From: CAWJMD01 sp963843835
Lineage (GTDB): Bacteria > Actinomycetota > Actinomycetes > Actinomycetales > CAWJMD01
Assembly (NCBI GenBank): GCA_963843835.1
Contig: CAWJMD010000008.1
Location: 248,001-312,000, forward strand
Length of the DNA stretch: 64,000 bases
Direction of reading: 5' to 3'
Positions 54,842 through 63,550 of this stretch are shown in pieces; position 1 is the stretch's first letter; each line of letters begins with the position of its first letter. The position numbers and the translations under genes are program-made. A model generated the notes under the pieces. It searched no databases, was not told the origin of the DNA, and saw only the letters and a list, made by a program, of their open reading frames with translations.

Positions 54842-55776
54842 CACGCGCACTCCAGCCCGGTACGGAGCGCGGCGAGGTTCGCGCGCATGACCGCAAGGTA
54901 GTCCTGGCCCGCCGAATCGGAGGTGATCCCCTCGACGGGATCCAGGACGGCAACCGTCGCCCCGGTCTCCTTGGCGACGGTCTCGGCGACGGCAGGGTCG
55001 ACCAGGACCTCGGTGAAGATCGTCGTGACGTCGTGGGTGGTGACGAAGTCGGTGACCTCGGCAAGCGTGAGCGCACTGGGTTCGCTCTCCGGGCTCAACC
55101 CCGAGATGCCGACCTGCAGCAGGCCGAAACGGTTCGCCAGGTAGCCGAAGGCCTCGTGGCTGACCACCAGCTCGTCGTGCTCGCAGGTGCTCAGACCGGA
55201 CGCCATGTCGGCGTCCAGCGACTCCAGGTCGGCACGCAGGGACGCGAGGTTCGCCGCGTACGCGGTGGCGCCCTCCGGGTCGATCTCGGACAGGCGCTCG
55301 GCGACGGCGTCGGCGACGTCGGCCAGCCGGAGGGGATCCAGCCAGAAGTGCGGGTCGAGGCCTTGCACCGGGTCGCCGTGGTCCTCACCCTCACCCGCCG
55401 GGGCGGGGCCGGAGTCGGCGGGACCACCGAGCACCTCGAGGCGTGCGGCCTGCGACACGTCGAGCTCCCGCTCGGGTGCCTGCTGCTCCACCGCGGTGTC
55501 GACCGCGGGCTGGAACCCGCGGACGAGCACGACCAGGTCGCTGTCGACGATCGTGGCCACGTCGCGGGGGGTGAGCTCGAGGTCGTGCGGCTCCGCGCCA
55601 GGGGGAGTCAGCGACACGACGTCCACCCGCGGTCCGGCGATGCGCTCGGTGACGAACTGCAGCGGGTAGAAGCTCGTGACCACGGTGGGTCCGTCGGCGC
55701 CTCCGGAATCCTGACCGCGCGCGCACCCGGTCAGGGCGAGGGCAGCCACCACGGTCGTCACGAGCATCCTCAACAT
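54841..55776 (-). CDS. znuA: Zinc-binding lipoprotein of the ABC importer
   Basis: Extracytoplasmic solute-binding protein. Signal peptide with lipobox LALTGC (Cys near residue 20 from ATG 55776). Metal ligands are EPHDLEL (His), DPHFWLDP (second His, after an acidic/His loop GEGEDHGDP typical of zinc-binding ZnuA), SHEAFGYLANRF and DVTTIFTEVLVDP. ATG 55776 is chosen because the Zur box at 55776-55790 would lie inside the gene with the longer start at 55791, and a GAGAAT box 7 nt upstream suggests a leaderless start. The order znuA-znuC-znuB-zur is complete. Confidence 0.92.
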   Translation of the reverse strand: MLRMLVTTVVAALALTGCARGQDSGGADGPTVVTSFYPLQFVTERIAGPRVDVVSLTPPGAEPHDLELTPRDVATIVDSDLVVLVRGFQPAVDTAVEQQAPERELDVSQAARLEVLGGPADSGPAPAGEGEDHGDPVQGLDPHFWLDPLRLADVADAVAERLSEIDPEGATAYAANLASLRADLESLDADMASGLSTCEHDELVVSHEAFGYLANRFGLLQVGISGLSPESEPSALTLAEVTDFVTTHDVTTIFTEVLVDPAVAETVAKETGATVAVLDPVEGITSDSAGQDYLAVMRANLAALRTGLECA

Positions 55777-55790
55777 GACAACCATTCTCA
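55776..55790 (-). promoter_or_regulatory. Zur box at the znuA promoter
   Basis: On the minus strand TGAGAATGGTTGTCA, an imperfect palindrome matching the actinobacterial Zur consensus (TGAAAATNATTTTCA type) and partly overlapping the candidate -10 and the znuA start. Bound Zur with zinc would block transcription of znuACB-zur. Confidence 0.75.
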
Positions 55791-55829
55791 ATATCAGTTG
55801 GAGTGCTTGTCAACACGGGGTTAGGCGGC

Positions 55830-56123
55830 TCACCCCACGGCGCGCGCGACCACCGCGGCGGTCAGGCCGCCGAGGACGACCATCCGCAGCAGTCGTCCGC
55901 CGCGGTCGAGCAGGGGCCACGACCGGGTGGTCAGCCAGGCCAGGCCCACCAGCACGGCGAGCAGCAGGAGGGCCGGCCACCTGCCCGGCAGCAGCAGCCC
56001 GGCCAGCGCAGTGACGCCGACGGCCACGGGCAGCAGGACGACCGCCCAGCGGGGGAGGGTGGGCGCCCCCGTGACGTGGCGCTGCTGCGGGCTACCGGCG
56101 GTGGGGTCGGGATGCTGTGCCAT
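55830..56123 (-). CDS. Small membrane protein, DUF6703-like
   Basis: The 97-residue product has a hydrophilic N-terminus followed by two or three membrane segments: WAVVLLPVAVGVTALAGLLL, WPALLLLAVLVGLAWLTT and LRMVVLGGLTAAVVARAV. The shape and conserved RWP...LLDRGGRLLR pattern resemble actinobacterial DUF6703, but I am not certain. It lies upstream of znuA on the same strand; a 39-nt gap and the Zur box in between argue for a separate transcript. Confidence 0.7.
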   Translation of the reverse strand: MAQHPDPTAGSPQQRHVTGAPTLPRWAVVLLPVAVGVTALAGLLLPGRWPALLLLAVLVGLAWLTTRSWPLLDRGGRLLRMVVLGGLTAAVVARAVG

Positions 56124-56186
56124 GGGAGCATCCTGACAGCGTCCGCGCGCCACCCTCACCGGCGCGGGCCCGACCCGAGGAGAGCC

Positions 56187-56519
56187 GTGCTGGTCGTGAA
56201 CCGCTACCGCCTGGAGGCGCACGAGGTCGACGACTTCTGGCCCCAGGCCGAGGTGGCGCTGTCGGCCCTGGCCGAGCGGCCCGGGTTCGTGTCGGGCCGT
56301 GCGGCCCGGTCCAGCGACGACCCGTGCCTGCTGGCGATGGTGACCGAGTGGGAGTCGGTCGGGACGTACCGCCGCGCGCTCTCGCACCCGCACGTCAAGA
56401 TGACCGCCCACCCGCTGATGTACCGGTGCATCGACGAGCCCGGCGCCTACGAGGTCGCGCTCGAGGTCGTCGCAGGCAGGGTCGTGAGCCGGCCGAGCGA
56501 CCTGAGCCCGGACCGGTAG
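56187..56519 (+). CDS. Antibiotic biosynthesis monooxygenase (ABM)-like domain protein
   Basis: The 110-residue product has a dimeric alpha-beta barrel pattern: LVVNRYRLEAHEVDDFWPQAEVALSALAERPGFVSGRAARS, then LLAMVTEWESVGTYRRALSHPHVKM (the Trp-Glu-S strand followed by the helix), as in ABM/YgiN-like quinone monooxygenases. It starts at GTG 56187 after gaggagagcc. No substrate can be named. It is followed by an F420-type oxidoreductase gene. Confidence 0.82.
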   Translation: MLVVNRYRLEAHEVDDFWPQAEVALSALAERPGFVSGRAARSSDDPCLLAMVTEWESVGTYRRALSHPHVKMTAHPLMYRCIDEPGAYEVALEVVAGRVVSRPSDLSPDR

Positions 56520-56523
56520 GACG

Positions 56524-56982
56524 ATGTCGGGCCTGGCCGTCGCGCTGATCCGCACACGATGGTTCGTCCGGGCCCCGATCTGGCTCTACCGTGCCCGCCT
56601 CGGTCTCCTCTTCGGACGCAGGCTGCTGCTGCTCCAGCACACCGGCCGCTCCTCCGGTCGCCGGCGGTCGGTGGTGCTCGAGGTGGTTGACCGGCCCGCA
56701 CCGGGCACCCTGCTCGTCGCGTCCGCGCTCGGCGAGCGGGCCCAGTGGTTCCGCAACGTCAGGCAGACGCCGCAGGTGAGGGTCCAGCTGGGCAGCCGCG
56801 GGCCGGCGCCGGCCGTGGCCCGGGTGCTGGCGCAGGACGAGGCCGCTGCCGCCATCCGCCGCTACGCCTCCGCCCACCCCCGGGCCTGGTCCCGGCTGCG
56901 GCCCGTCGTCGAGGCCCTGCTCGAGCGACCCGTGACGCCCGACGACCCCGGGGTGCCGGTCGTGGCCCTCGACCTGCTGTGA
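56524..56982 (+). CDS. Deazaflavin (F420)-dependent nitroreductase family protein
   Basis: The 152-residue DUF385/Ddn-like product has LLLLQHTGRSSGRRRSVVLEVV, LLVASALGERAQWFRNVRQTPQVRVQL and the C-terminal RLRPVVEALL. The HTGRxSGxxR and GGxxGxxPxWxxNL-like segments (here ALGERAQWFRNV) mark the split-barrel F420-binding family. F420 is an actinobacterial cofactor, which supports the taxonomic guess. Its stop is 18 nt before the next gene; it is probably co-transcribed with the ABM gene. Confidence 0.85.
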   Translation: MSGLAVALIRTRWFVRAPIWLYRARLGLLFGRRLLLLQHTGRSSGRRRSVVLEVVDRPAPGTLLVASALGERAQWFRNVRQTPQVRVQLGSRGPAPAVARVLAQDEAAAAIRRYASAHPRAWSRLRPVVEALLERPVTPDDPGVPVVALDLL

Positions 56983-57000
56983 CGGCGGACAGCAGGGACG

Positions 57001-57654
57001 ATGGAGCTCATGGACCTTGGCGAGGGATCCGCGGGCGAGACGCTCTCCTCCGGCCGGGACCGGCCGCGGCGACGCTGGCTGGTCCCTGTCCTGGTCGCGC
57101 TGGTCGGCCTCCTGGTCGCGGCGTCGACGATCGACCGTGTGACGCGTGAACGCGAGGTGGACGCGCTGATCGAGGACGTGGAGGCCGTCTCGACCGCGGT
57201 CTCCCTGGCCGACCAGCGGGTCACCGCGATGCAGCAGTACATCCGCCCGGTGGCCGCGTCCCGTGGGTTGCCGGACCGGCTCACCGCTGATCTCGACTCG
57301 CTGGTGGGGGACGCGGGCGCCGAAGGGAGCCGCCAGATGCTCTCGCAGCGGGCCATGGTGGAGGAGAACGCCGTCCTGCCGTGGCACGACGAGGTGCGGG
57401 AGGCCCAGCGCCGCCTGGGCGACTACGCGGCGTCCCAGGCGGAACGGCTGTCCGCGGCGGGGGACGGCAGCGCCGCCGCGGGCGTCGCGGCGGACCGGGC
57501 GCTCTTCGACGCGGTGACGGCGCTCCGCGCGGCCGTCGTCGAACCGGGTCAGGCCGTCCGGCTGGAGCAGGCGGTGAGCGGGCTCCCGGGCGTCCGGGAC
57601 CTGCCGTCGATCGGCGCCCCGACCCGTCCCGTCGACCCCACCGGCGACCGATAG
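57001..57654 (+). CDS. Hypothetical single-pass membrane protein
   Basis: The 217-residue product has a short cytoplasmic N-terminus, one TM segment (WLVPVLVALVGLLVAASTI) and an Ala/Glu-rich helical extracytoplasmic part of ~165 residues with probable coiled-coil character (EVDALIEDVEAVSTAVSLADQRVTAMQQ). I recognise no family. ATG 57001 is used; an ATG at 57010 is close. GC3 is typical for the window. Confidence 0.7.
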   Translation: MELMDLGEGSAGETLSSGRDRPRRRWLVPVLVALVGLLVAASTIDRVTREREVDALIEDVEAVSTAVSLADQRVTAMQQYIRPVAASRGLPDRLTADLDSLVGDAGAEGSRQMLSQRAMVEENAVLPWHDEVREAQRRLGDYAASQAERLSAAGDGSAAAGVAADRALFDAVTALRAAVVEPGQAVRLEQAVSGLPGVRDLPSIGAPTRPVDPTGDR

Positions 57655-57657
57655 CCT
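57652..57657 (+). promoter_or_regulatory. -10 box upstream of glyS
   Basis: TAGCCT, 46 nt before the glyS GTG and overlapping the stop of the previous gene. It leaves a 5' leader of about 40 nt with a ggag sequence near the start, so glyS has an ordinary leader. Confidence 0.4.
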
Positions 57658-57703
57658 CGGACCTTCCCGTTTCCGCCGACACCCAGCCGGATGGAGTTCT
57701 GCC

Positions 57704-59092
57704 GTGGCAGCCCCCGCATCGCGTATCGAGACCGTCGTCAGCCTGTGCAAGCGCCGGGGGTTCGTCTACCCCAGCGGCGAGATCTACGGAGGCACGCGGT
57801 CCGCGTGGGACTACGGCCCACTCGGGGTCGAGCTGAAGGACAACATCAAGAAGCAGTGGTGGCGCTCGGTCGTCACCGGCCGCGACGACGTCGTCGGCCT
57901 GGACTCGTCGGTCGTGCTGCCCCGCCAGGTCTGGGTCGCGTCGGGGCACCTGAGCGCGTTCAGCGACCCGCTGACCGAGTGCCAGTCCTGCCACAAGCGC
58001 TACCGCGCGGACCACCTCGAGGAGGAGTTCGAGGCCAAGAAGGGCCGCGCCCCCGAGAACGGTCTCGACGACATCGCCTGCCCCAACTGCGGTAACCGCG
58101 GTGCGTGGACCGAGCCCCGTGACTTCAACATGATGCTCAAGACCTATCTCGGCCCGGTCGAGGACGAGTCGGGCCTGCACTACCTGCGGCCGGAGACCGC
58201 GCAGGGCATCTTCGTGAACTTCGCCAACGTGGCGTCGAGCTCTCGCAAGAAGCCGCCGTTCGGCATCGGCCAGATCGGCAAGTCCTTCCGCAACGAGATC
58301 ACGCCGGGCAACTTCATCTTCCGCACCCGCGAGTTCGAGCAGATGGAGATGGAGTTCTTCGTCGAGCCGGGCACGGACGAGGAGTGGCACCAGTACTGGA
58401 TCGACGAGCGGATGGCCTGGTACGTCGACCTCGGCATCTCGCCGGACAACCTGCGTCTGTACGAGCACCCGTCCGAGAAGCTGTCGCACTACTCGAAGCG
58501 GACCGTGGACATCGAGTACCGGTACGGCTTCAGCGGGTCGGAGTGGGGTGAGCTCGAGGGCATAGCGAACCGCACCGACTTCGACCTCGACACGCACTCG
58601 AAGCACTCGGGCACGGACCTGTCGTACTTCGACCAGGCCAAGGGCGAGAGGTGGACGCCGTACGTCATCGAGCCGGCCGCCGGCCTGTCGCGCTCGTTGA
58701 TGACGTTCCTCGTCGAGGCCTACGCCGAGGACGAGGCGCCCAACGCCAAGGGTGGTGTCGACAAGCGCGTCGTGCTGCGGCTCGACCGCCGGCTCGCGCC
58801 GGTGAAGGCAGCGGTGCTGCCGCTGTCGCGCCACGCCGACCTGTCCCCGAAGGCACGCGACCTCGCTGCCGCGCTGCGCAGGCACTGGAACGTCGAGTTC
58901 GACGACGCGCAGGCGATCGGGCGGCGCTACCGGCGCCAGGACGAGATCGGTACGCCGTTCTGCCTCACGGTCGACTTCGACACCCTCGAGGACCAGGCCG
59001 TGACCGTGCGCGACCGGGACTCGATGAGCCAGGAGCGTGTCTCGCTCGACCAGGTCGAGGGCTACCTCGCGGCACGCCTGCCGGGGTGCTGA
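57704..59092 (+). CDS. glyS: Glycyl-tRNA synthetase (homodimeric, class II)
   Basis: Charges tRNA-Gly. The 462-residue alpha2-type enzyme has VVSLCKRRGFVYPSGEIYGG, zinc-like CQSCHKRY and CPNCGNRG, the class II motif 2 and 3 regions (FRNEITPGNFIFRTREFEQMEMEFF; SRSLMTFLVEAY), and an anticodon-binding C-terminal domain (GRRYRRQDEIGTPFCLTVDF). Starts with GTG. The single-chain form is the usual one in actinobacteria. The following GNAT gene begins 2 nt after its stop. Confidence 0.96.
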   Translation: MAAPASRIETVVSLCKRRGFVYPSGEIYGGTRSAWDYGPLGVELKDNIKKQWWRSVVTGRDDVVGLDSSVVLPRQVWVASGHLSAFSDPLTECQSCHKRYRADHLEEEFEAKKGRAPENGLDDIACPNCGNRGAWTEPRDFNMMLKTYLGPVEDESGLHYLRPETAQGIFVNFANVASSSRKKPPFGIGQIGKSFRNEITPGNFIFRTREFEQMEMEFFVEPGTDEEWHQYWIDERMAWYVDLGISPDNLRLYEHPSEKLSHYSKRTVDIEYRYGFSGSEWGELEGIANRTDFDLDTHSKHSGTDLSYFDQAKGERWTPYVIEPAAGLSRSLMTFLVEAYAEDEAPNAKGGVDKRVVLRLDRRLAPVKAAVLPLSRHADLSPKARDLAAALRRHWNVEFDDAQAIGRRYRRQDEIGTPFCLTVDFDTLEDQAVTVRDRDSMSQERVSLDQVEGYLAARLPGC

Positions 59093-59094
59093 CG

Positions 59095-60150
59095 GTGGGA
59101 ACCCCTGCCGACTCACCACTGACGGCGCTCCGTCACGGGTGGACCGCCACCGTCCCCGGTCCCGACGACGTCGCCGACCTGGCCGCGCTGAGCCGCCGCC
59201 ACGAGACGGCCGCGGGCGCGGGGGCCTCGACCACCGAGGACGTGGTCGAGGCGGAGGTCGCCGGATGGGGGGCGCCGACACGCCGGCACCTGATGGTGCG
59301 CGACGGGTCAGGAACGCCTCAGGGGCGGGCCTCGGTCCACGACCGTGCCGCCGGCCGCGTGCTCGGCGCCGTGGTGGTCGACCCCGACCTGCCCGACGAG
59401 GTCGCTGACGGGCTGGCCGCCGACCTGATCGGTTGGATGCGCGACCAGGCGATGGCCATCGCGGTCGAGCGCGGCCTGCCGACGACCCAGCTCGACACGG
59501 GCGCCTACGCCGCGGATGAGCGCCAGCAGCGTTGGTTGTCGGCCGCGGGCCTCGACAAGGCCCGCACGTGGTGGCAGATGTCGCGACCGGTGGACCCGTC
59601 CGAGGGAGAGCCCGGCGCGTTCCCCGCACCGCGTGAGGGTGTCGTCGTCCGCGCGGTCCGACGGGGCGCCGACGGCATGCCGGAGATCGACGACCTGCGG
59701 GCCGTGCACGATGTGCTGGAAGCCTCCTTCGCCGACCACTTCAACTCCCACGAGGAGACGTTCGACGAGTTCATCGACCGGCTGCGGGCCGACCCCGGCC
59801 ACCGCTGGGACCACTGGTGGCTGGCCGAGCTCGTCGGCGGCGACGCGGTTGAGCCTGCCGGCGCACTGGTCGGCGAGGTGTCGCCGGGCTCGAACGGCGA
59901 GCCGGACGGCAGCTACGTCTCGTACCTGGGGGTGCTGTCGTCCGCCCGCGGCCGCGGTATCGCGAAGTCGTTGCTGCACACCGTGATCGCGGATGCCGCG
60001 CAGCGTGGACGCGACCGGGTGGGCCTCGAGGTCGACGCTGACTCGCCCACCGGCGCCGACGCCTTGTACCGGTCGATGGGTTTCGTCACCAAGTACATGA
60101 CGCAGTCGTGGCACCTCGACGTGACGGTGCCCGGAGGGGACGCCACGTGA
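59095..60150 (+). CDS. Tandem GNAT acetyltransferase
   Basis: The 351-residue product has two GNAT-type domains. The first half is degenerate. The second has a clear acetyl-CoA motif VLSSARGRGIAKSLLHTVI (R-x-x-G-x-G/A) near residue 285 and VDADSPTGADALYRSMGFV. Architecture resembles mycothiol synthase MshD-like tandem GNATs, but I do not see MshD-specific residues clearly enough to assert it. GTG 59095 is used; GTG 59086 would overlap glyS. It overlaps the next gene by GTGA. Confidence 0.82.
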   Translation: MGTPADSPLTALRHGWTATVPGPDDVADLAALSRRHETAAGAGASTTEDVVEAEVAGWGAPTRRHLMVRDGSGTPQGRASVHDRAAGRVLGAVVVDPDLPDEVADGLAADLIGWMRDQAMAIAVERGLPTTQLDTGAYAADERQQRWLSAAGLDKARTWWQMSRPVDPSEGEPGAFPAPREGVVVRAVRRGADGMPEIDDLRAVHDVLEASFADHFNSHEETFDEFIDRLRADPGHRWDHWWLAELVGGDAVEPAGALVGEVSPGSNGEPDGSYVSYLGVLSSARGRGIAKSLLHTVIADAAQRGRDRVGLEVDADSPTGADALYRSMGFVTKYMTQSWHLDVTVPGGDAT

Positions 60151-61352
60151 TCGACGTCGCTCGCATCCGCGAGCAGTACCCCGCTCTGGCGGACGGCTGG
60201 GCCTACCTGGACGCCGCGGCCGGGAGCCAGGTGCCGCAGTCGGTCATCGACGCCGTCGTGGCGGCCTGGACCCGCGGGATCGGCAACCACGGCGGGGCGT
60301 TCGCCGCCTCCGCGCGGTCGGACTCGTACACCGAGGGAGCCCGGCAGGCCGTGGCGGACCTGGTCGGTGCCCCCGACCCCGAGGGGGTGCTGCTCGGCCC
60401 CACGATGACCGCGATGACCTACCGCGTCGCCGCCGCGCTGTCGGCCGGCTGGGGCGAGGGCGACGAGGTCGTGCTGACCCGGCTAGACCACGACGCCAAC
60501 GTGCGGCCGTGGGTGCAGGCAGCCACGCGGGCCGGTGCGACGGTCCGTTTCGTCGACCCCGTGCTGCCGAGCCTCGACCTGCCTGCCGAGCAGTTCGCCG
60601 ACGCCATCGGGCCCCGGACCAGGCTGGTCGCGCTGACTGCCGCCAGCAACGTCGTGGGCACCCGTCCCGAGGTGCGGCAGGTGTGCGACGCCGCCCACGC
60701 CGTGGGGGCGCTGACCTACGTCGACGGGGTGCACGCGACACCGCACGGCCCGGTCGACATGGCCGCGCTCGGCGCCGACTTCTACGCCACGTCGTCGTAC
60801 AAGTGGGCCGGCCCGCACCTCGGCGCGGTGGCAGCCGACCCGGCCCTGCTGGCACGGCTGCACCCCGACCGCCTCGCGTCGTCCCCGCCCGAGGTTCCGT
60901 GGCGCTTCGAGCTCGGCACGCACCCGTTCGCCCAGCACGCAGGGCTCGTCGCGGCCGTCGACCACCTGGCCGCGCTCGACCCCGGTGACGCCGGGCCGGA
61001 CCGACGTGCCCGCCTGCTGGCCTCCATGGCGTCGGTCGAGGAGTACGAGACCGAGCTGTTCGCCACGCTGCTGAAGGGCCTGGAGGCGCTGCCGCACGTG
61101 CACCCGATCGGCTCGCCGGAGCGGCGCACTGCCACCGCCTACTTCACGGTCGACGGGCACGAGCCCCAGCACGTGGCCGAGCACTGCGCGCGCGCCGAGG
61201 TCAACGTGTGGGCCGGCCACATGTACGCGTGGGAGCTGACCGCGCTGCTCGGCATCCGCGACACCGGCTCTGCCGTCCGGGCCGGGCTCGTGCACTACAA
61301 CGACCGCAGGGACGTGGACCGGCTGCTGGAGGCCCTGGCCGACCTGGCCTGA
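60147..61352 (+). CDS. Cysteine desulfurase-like PLP enzyme
   Basis: Class V aminotransferase-fold protein of 401 residues of the cysteine desulfurase-like (VC1184-type) subfamily: begins IREQYPALADGWAYLDAAAGSQ; has TRLDHDANVRPWVQA; PLP Lys in SSYKWAGPHLGAV near residue 220; C-terminal NVWAGHMYAWELTALLGI. The usual catalytic-Cys loop of NifS/IscS is not evident at the C-terminus, as in this subfamily, so true desulfurase activity is doubtful. GTG overlaps the GNAT stop, so the two are probably coupled. Confidence 0.85.
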   Translation: MIDVARIREQYPALADGWAYLDAAAGSQVPQSVIDAVVAAWTRGIGNHGGAFAASARSDSYTEGARQAVADLVGAPDPEGVLLGPTMTAMTYRVAAALSAGWGEGDEVVLTRLDHDANVRPWVQAATRAGATVRFVDPVLPSLDLPAEQFADAIGPRTRLVALTAASNVVGTRPEVRQVCDAAHAVGALTYVDGVHATPHGPVDMAALGADFYATSSYKWAGPHLGAVAADPALLARLHPDRLASSPPEVPWRFELGTHPFAQHAGLVAAVDHLAALDPGDAGPDRRARLLASMASVEEYETELFATLLKGLEALPHVHPIGSPERRTATAYFTVDGHEPQHVAEHCARAEVNVWAGHMYAWELTALLGIRDTGSAVRAGLVHYNDRRDVDRLLEALADLA

Positions 61353-61404
61353 GGTCCGGCAGCGTGCTCACGCGCTGTCTGCCCACGGCGCTAGAGTGCG
61401 ATTC

Positions 61405-61446
61405 ATGGGACGTTCTGAGGTGGCATCGCCCGGGTCCCTCCCGTGA
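61405..61446 (+). CDS. Leaderless uORF coupled to the EamA transporter
   Basis: A 13-codon ORF reading MGRSEVASPGSLP. TAGAGT at 61392-61397 fits a -10 box and lies 7 nt before its ATG, so its mRNA would be leaderless. Its stop TGA (61444-61446) overlaps the transporter's GTG (61443) as GTGA, so a ribosome finishing it could restart on the transporter. It holds no run of one amino acid, so attenuation by amino-acid supply is not indicated. Confidence 0.6.
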   Translation: MGRSEVASPGSLP

Positions 61447-62390
61447 GCCGCCGAGCGCTCCTGCTGTTCATGGGCCTGGGCGTCGTCTGGGGCATCCCGT
61501 ACCTGCTGATCAAGGTCGCCCTCGACGAGCTCGAGCCGACGACGCTGGTGCTGGCCCGTACGGCGATCGCCGCGGCCGTGATGCTGCCGGTGGCCGCGGG
61601 ACGCCGTGCCCTGCTCCCGGCGGCGCGGCGCTGGGTTCCGGTGCTGGCGTACGCGGTGATCGAGATCGTCGTGCCGTGGTTCTTCCTCGCGCGCGCCGAG
61701 CAGCAGCTGTCGAGCTCCCTGACCGGGCTGCTGCTCGCGGGTGTCCCGGTCGTCGGCGTGGGCATCTCGCTGGCCACCCGACGCAGCGAGAACCTCGGGC
61801 TCGCAGGGGGACTCGGCCTGCTCGTGGGCCTCCTCGGGGTGGGTCTGCTGGTCGGCTTCGAGGGCGTCGCCACCGGCGGACGGCAGGTGCTGGCCATGGG
61901 CGAGCTGGCGATCACGGTGGTCTGCTACGCCGTCGGCCCGGTGATCATGACGCGGTACCTCTCCGACCTGCGGGCGTCCGGCGTGATCGCCGTCAGCCTG
62001 GCGATGTCGGCGCTGCTGTACGCGGTGCCTGGTGTGCTCGAAGCGCCCCGTCAGTGGCCGTCGGCCCAGACCACGGCGTCCGTCCTGGGTCTGGCCACGG
62101 TATGCACGGCCCTCGCGTTCGGGCTCTTCTTCGCGCTCGTCGCCGAGGTCGGGCCGGTCCGCACGACGCTGATCACGTACATCAACCCCGCCGTCGCGGT
62201 ACTCGCCGGTGTGGTGGTCCTGAAGGAGCAGGTCACCTGGGCCACCGCGGCGGGCTTCGTGCTCGTGGTCGGGGGGTCAGCGCTCGCCTCCGGACGGCGG
62301 CGGCGCGACGAGCCGGCTGCCGACCAGGCGGCCTGCCCACCGGAGCCGGGGCCGGACCTGGCCGCGCAACAGGCCACAATGGGGGCATGA
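61443..62390 (+). CDS. EamA/DMT family transporter
   Basis: The 315-residue product has two EamA repeats totalling ten TM segments: N-terminal ALLLFMGLGVVWGIPYLLIK with P-x-L-x-K of DMT exporters, VLAYAVIEIVVPWFFL, GLLLAGVPVVGVGISLAT, then second half AITVVCYAVGPVI, VCTALAFGLFFALVAEVGPVRTTLITYINPAVAVLAGVVVL (the typical YxxPV-like NPAVAV). It is a drug/metabolite transporter; substrate and direction unknown. It starts at GTG 61443 inside a coupled uORF and overlaps dus by ATGA. Confidence 0.9.
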   Translation: MSRRALLLFMGLGVVWGIPYLLIKVALDELEPTTLVLARTAIAAAVMLPVAAGRRALLPAARRWVPVLAYAVIEIVVPWFFLARAEQQLSSSLTGLLLAGVPVVGVGISLATRRSENLGLAGGLGLLVGLLGVGLLVGFEGVATGGRQVLAMGELAITVVCYAVGPVIMTRYLSDLRASGVIAVSLAMSALLYAVPGVLEAPRQWPSAQTTASVLGLATVCTALAFGLFFALVAEVGPVRTTLITYINPAVAVLAGVVVLKEQVTWATAAGFVLVVGGSALASGRRRRDEPAADQAACPPEPGPDLAAQQATMGA

Positions 62391-63550
62391 CGACCACCAC
62401 CACGACCACGGCGGGCCTGCGTCTCGGCCCCATCGAGGTCGGCATGCCCGTGGTGCTCGCCCCGATGGCAGGCATCACCAACCAGGCGTTCCGGGCGCTG
62501 TGCCGCCAGTTCGGCCCCGGCGGGGTCTACGTCAGCGAGATGGTGACGTCGCGCGCGCTCGTCGAGCGCTCGCCCGAGTCGATGCGCCTGATCCGGCACG
62601 ACCCCGACGAGCAGCCGCGCAGCGTGCAGCTCTACGGCGTCGACCCGGCCACCGTCGGCGCGGCAGTCCGGCTGCTGCTGGAGGAGGACCGGGCGGACCA
62701 CGTCGACCTCAACTTCGGCTGCCCGGTCGCCAAGGTGACCCGCAAGGGCGGGGGCGCCGCCCTGCCGTGGAAGACCGACCTGTTCACGCACGTGGTGCGG
62801 GCCGCCGTGGGCGCGGCCCGCCCCCACGGGGTGCCGGTCACGGTGAAGATGCGGATGGGCGTCGACGCCGACCACCTGACGTACCTGGACGCGGGACGGA
62901 TCGCCGAGGAGGAAGGTGCCGCGGCGGTCGCGCTGCACGCGCGCACGGCCGCCGACTACTACGGCGGCGTCGCGGACTGGTCCGCCATCGCGCGCCTGAA
63001 GGAGACCGTGACCAGCATCCCGGTGCTGGGCAACGGGGACATCTGGTCGGCGGAGGATGCCGTCGCGATGGTGGCCCGGACCGGCTGCGACGGCGTCGTC
63101 GTCGGGCGCGGGTGCCTGGGCCGGCCGTGGCTCTTCGCGGACCTCGCGGCGGCGTTCGCGGGGAAGCCCGACCGCGTCCGGCCCTCGTTGGGCGAGGTCG
63201 CCGCGGTGCTGCGGCGGCATGCGGCGCTGATGGTCGCGCACTACGGCGACGAGCTGCGGGCCTGCCGGGACCTCCGCAAGCACATGTCGTGGTACTTGAA
63301 GGGCTATCCCGTGGGCCACGAGCTGAGGGCCGCCCTCGGCATGGTCGAGTCGCTGCAGCAGCTCGACGACCTGCTCGGCCGCCTCGACGGGGACCAGCCC
63401 TACCCCGGTGAGCCTTCGGAGGGCCCGCGTGGTCGCACCGTCGGGGCCAAGCGCGTCGCGCTGCCCGAGGGGTGGCTCGACGGGCACGACCTGACCGGGG
63501 AGGCGGCCCGCATGATCGGCGAGGCCGAGCTGTCCGTGAGCGGCGGGTAG
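62387..63550 (+). CDS. dus: tRNA-dihydrouridine synthase
   Basis: FMN enzyme reducing uridines in tRNA D loops. The 387-residue product has VVLAPMAGITNQAFRALCR, SVQLYGVDPATVGAAVRLL, VDLNFGCPVAKVTRKGGGAAL (catalytic Cys near residue 110), PVTVKMRMGVD, ALHARTAADYYGG and VVVGRGCLGRPWLF. It is DusB-like. ATG 62387 overlaps the transporter stop; a CACAAT box 6 nt upstream may give an additional leaderless transcript. The upstream open frame is a shadow. Confidence 0.93.
   Translation: MTTTTTTTAGLRLGPIEVGMPVVLAPMAGITNQAFRALCRQFGPGGVYVSEMVTSRALVERSPESMRLIRHDPDEQPRSVQLYGVDPATVGAAVRLLLEEDRADHVDLNFGCPVAKVTRKGGGAALPWKTDLFTHVVRAAVGAARPHGVPVTVKMRMGVDADHLTYLDAGRIAEEEGAAAVALHARTAADYYGGVADWSAIARLKETVTSIPVLGNGDIWSAEDAVAMVARTGCDGVVVGRGCLGRPWLFADLAAAFAGKPDRVRPSLGEVAAVLRRHAALMVAHYGDELRACRDLRKHMSWYLKGYPVGHELRAALGMVESLQQLDDLLGRLDGDQPYPGEPSEGPRGRTVGAKRVALPEGWLDGHDLTGEAARMIGEAELSVSGG

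Noticed and set aside
60147..61352. True IscS/SufS cysteine desulfurase for Fe-S assembly
   Set aside because: Lacks a recognisable catalytic-Cys loop, and no suf or isc genes are nearby.
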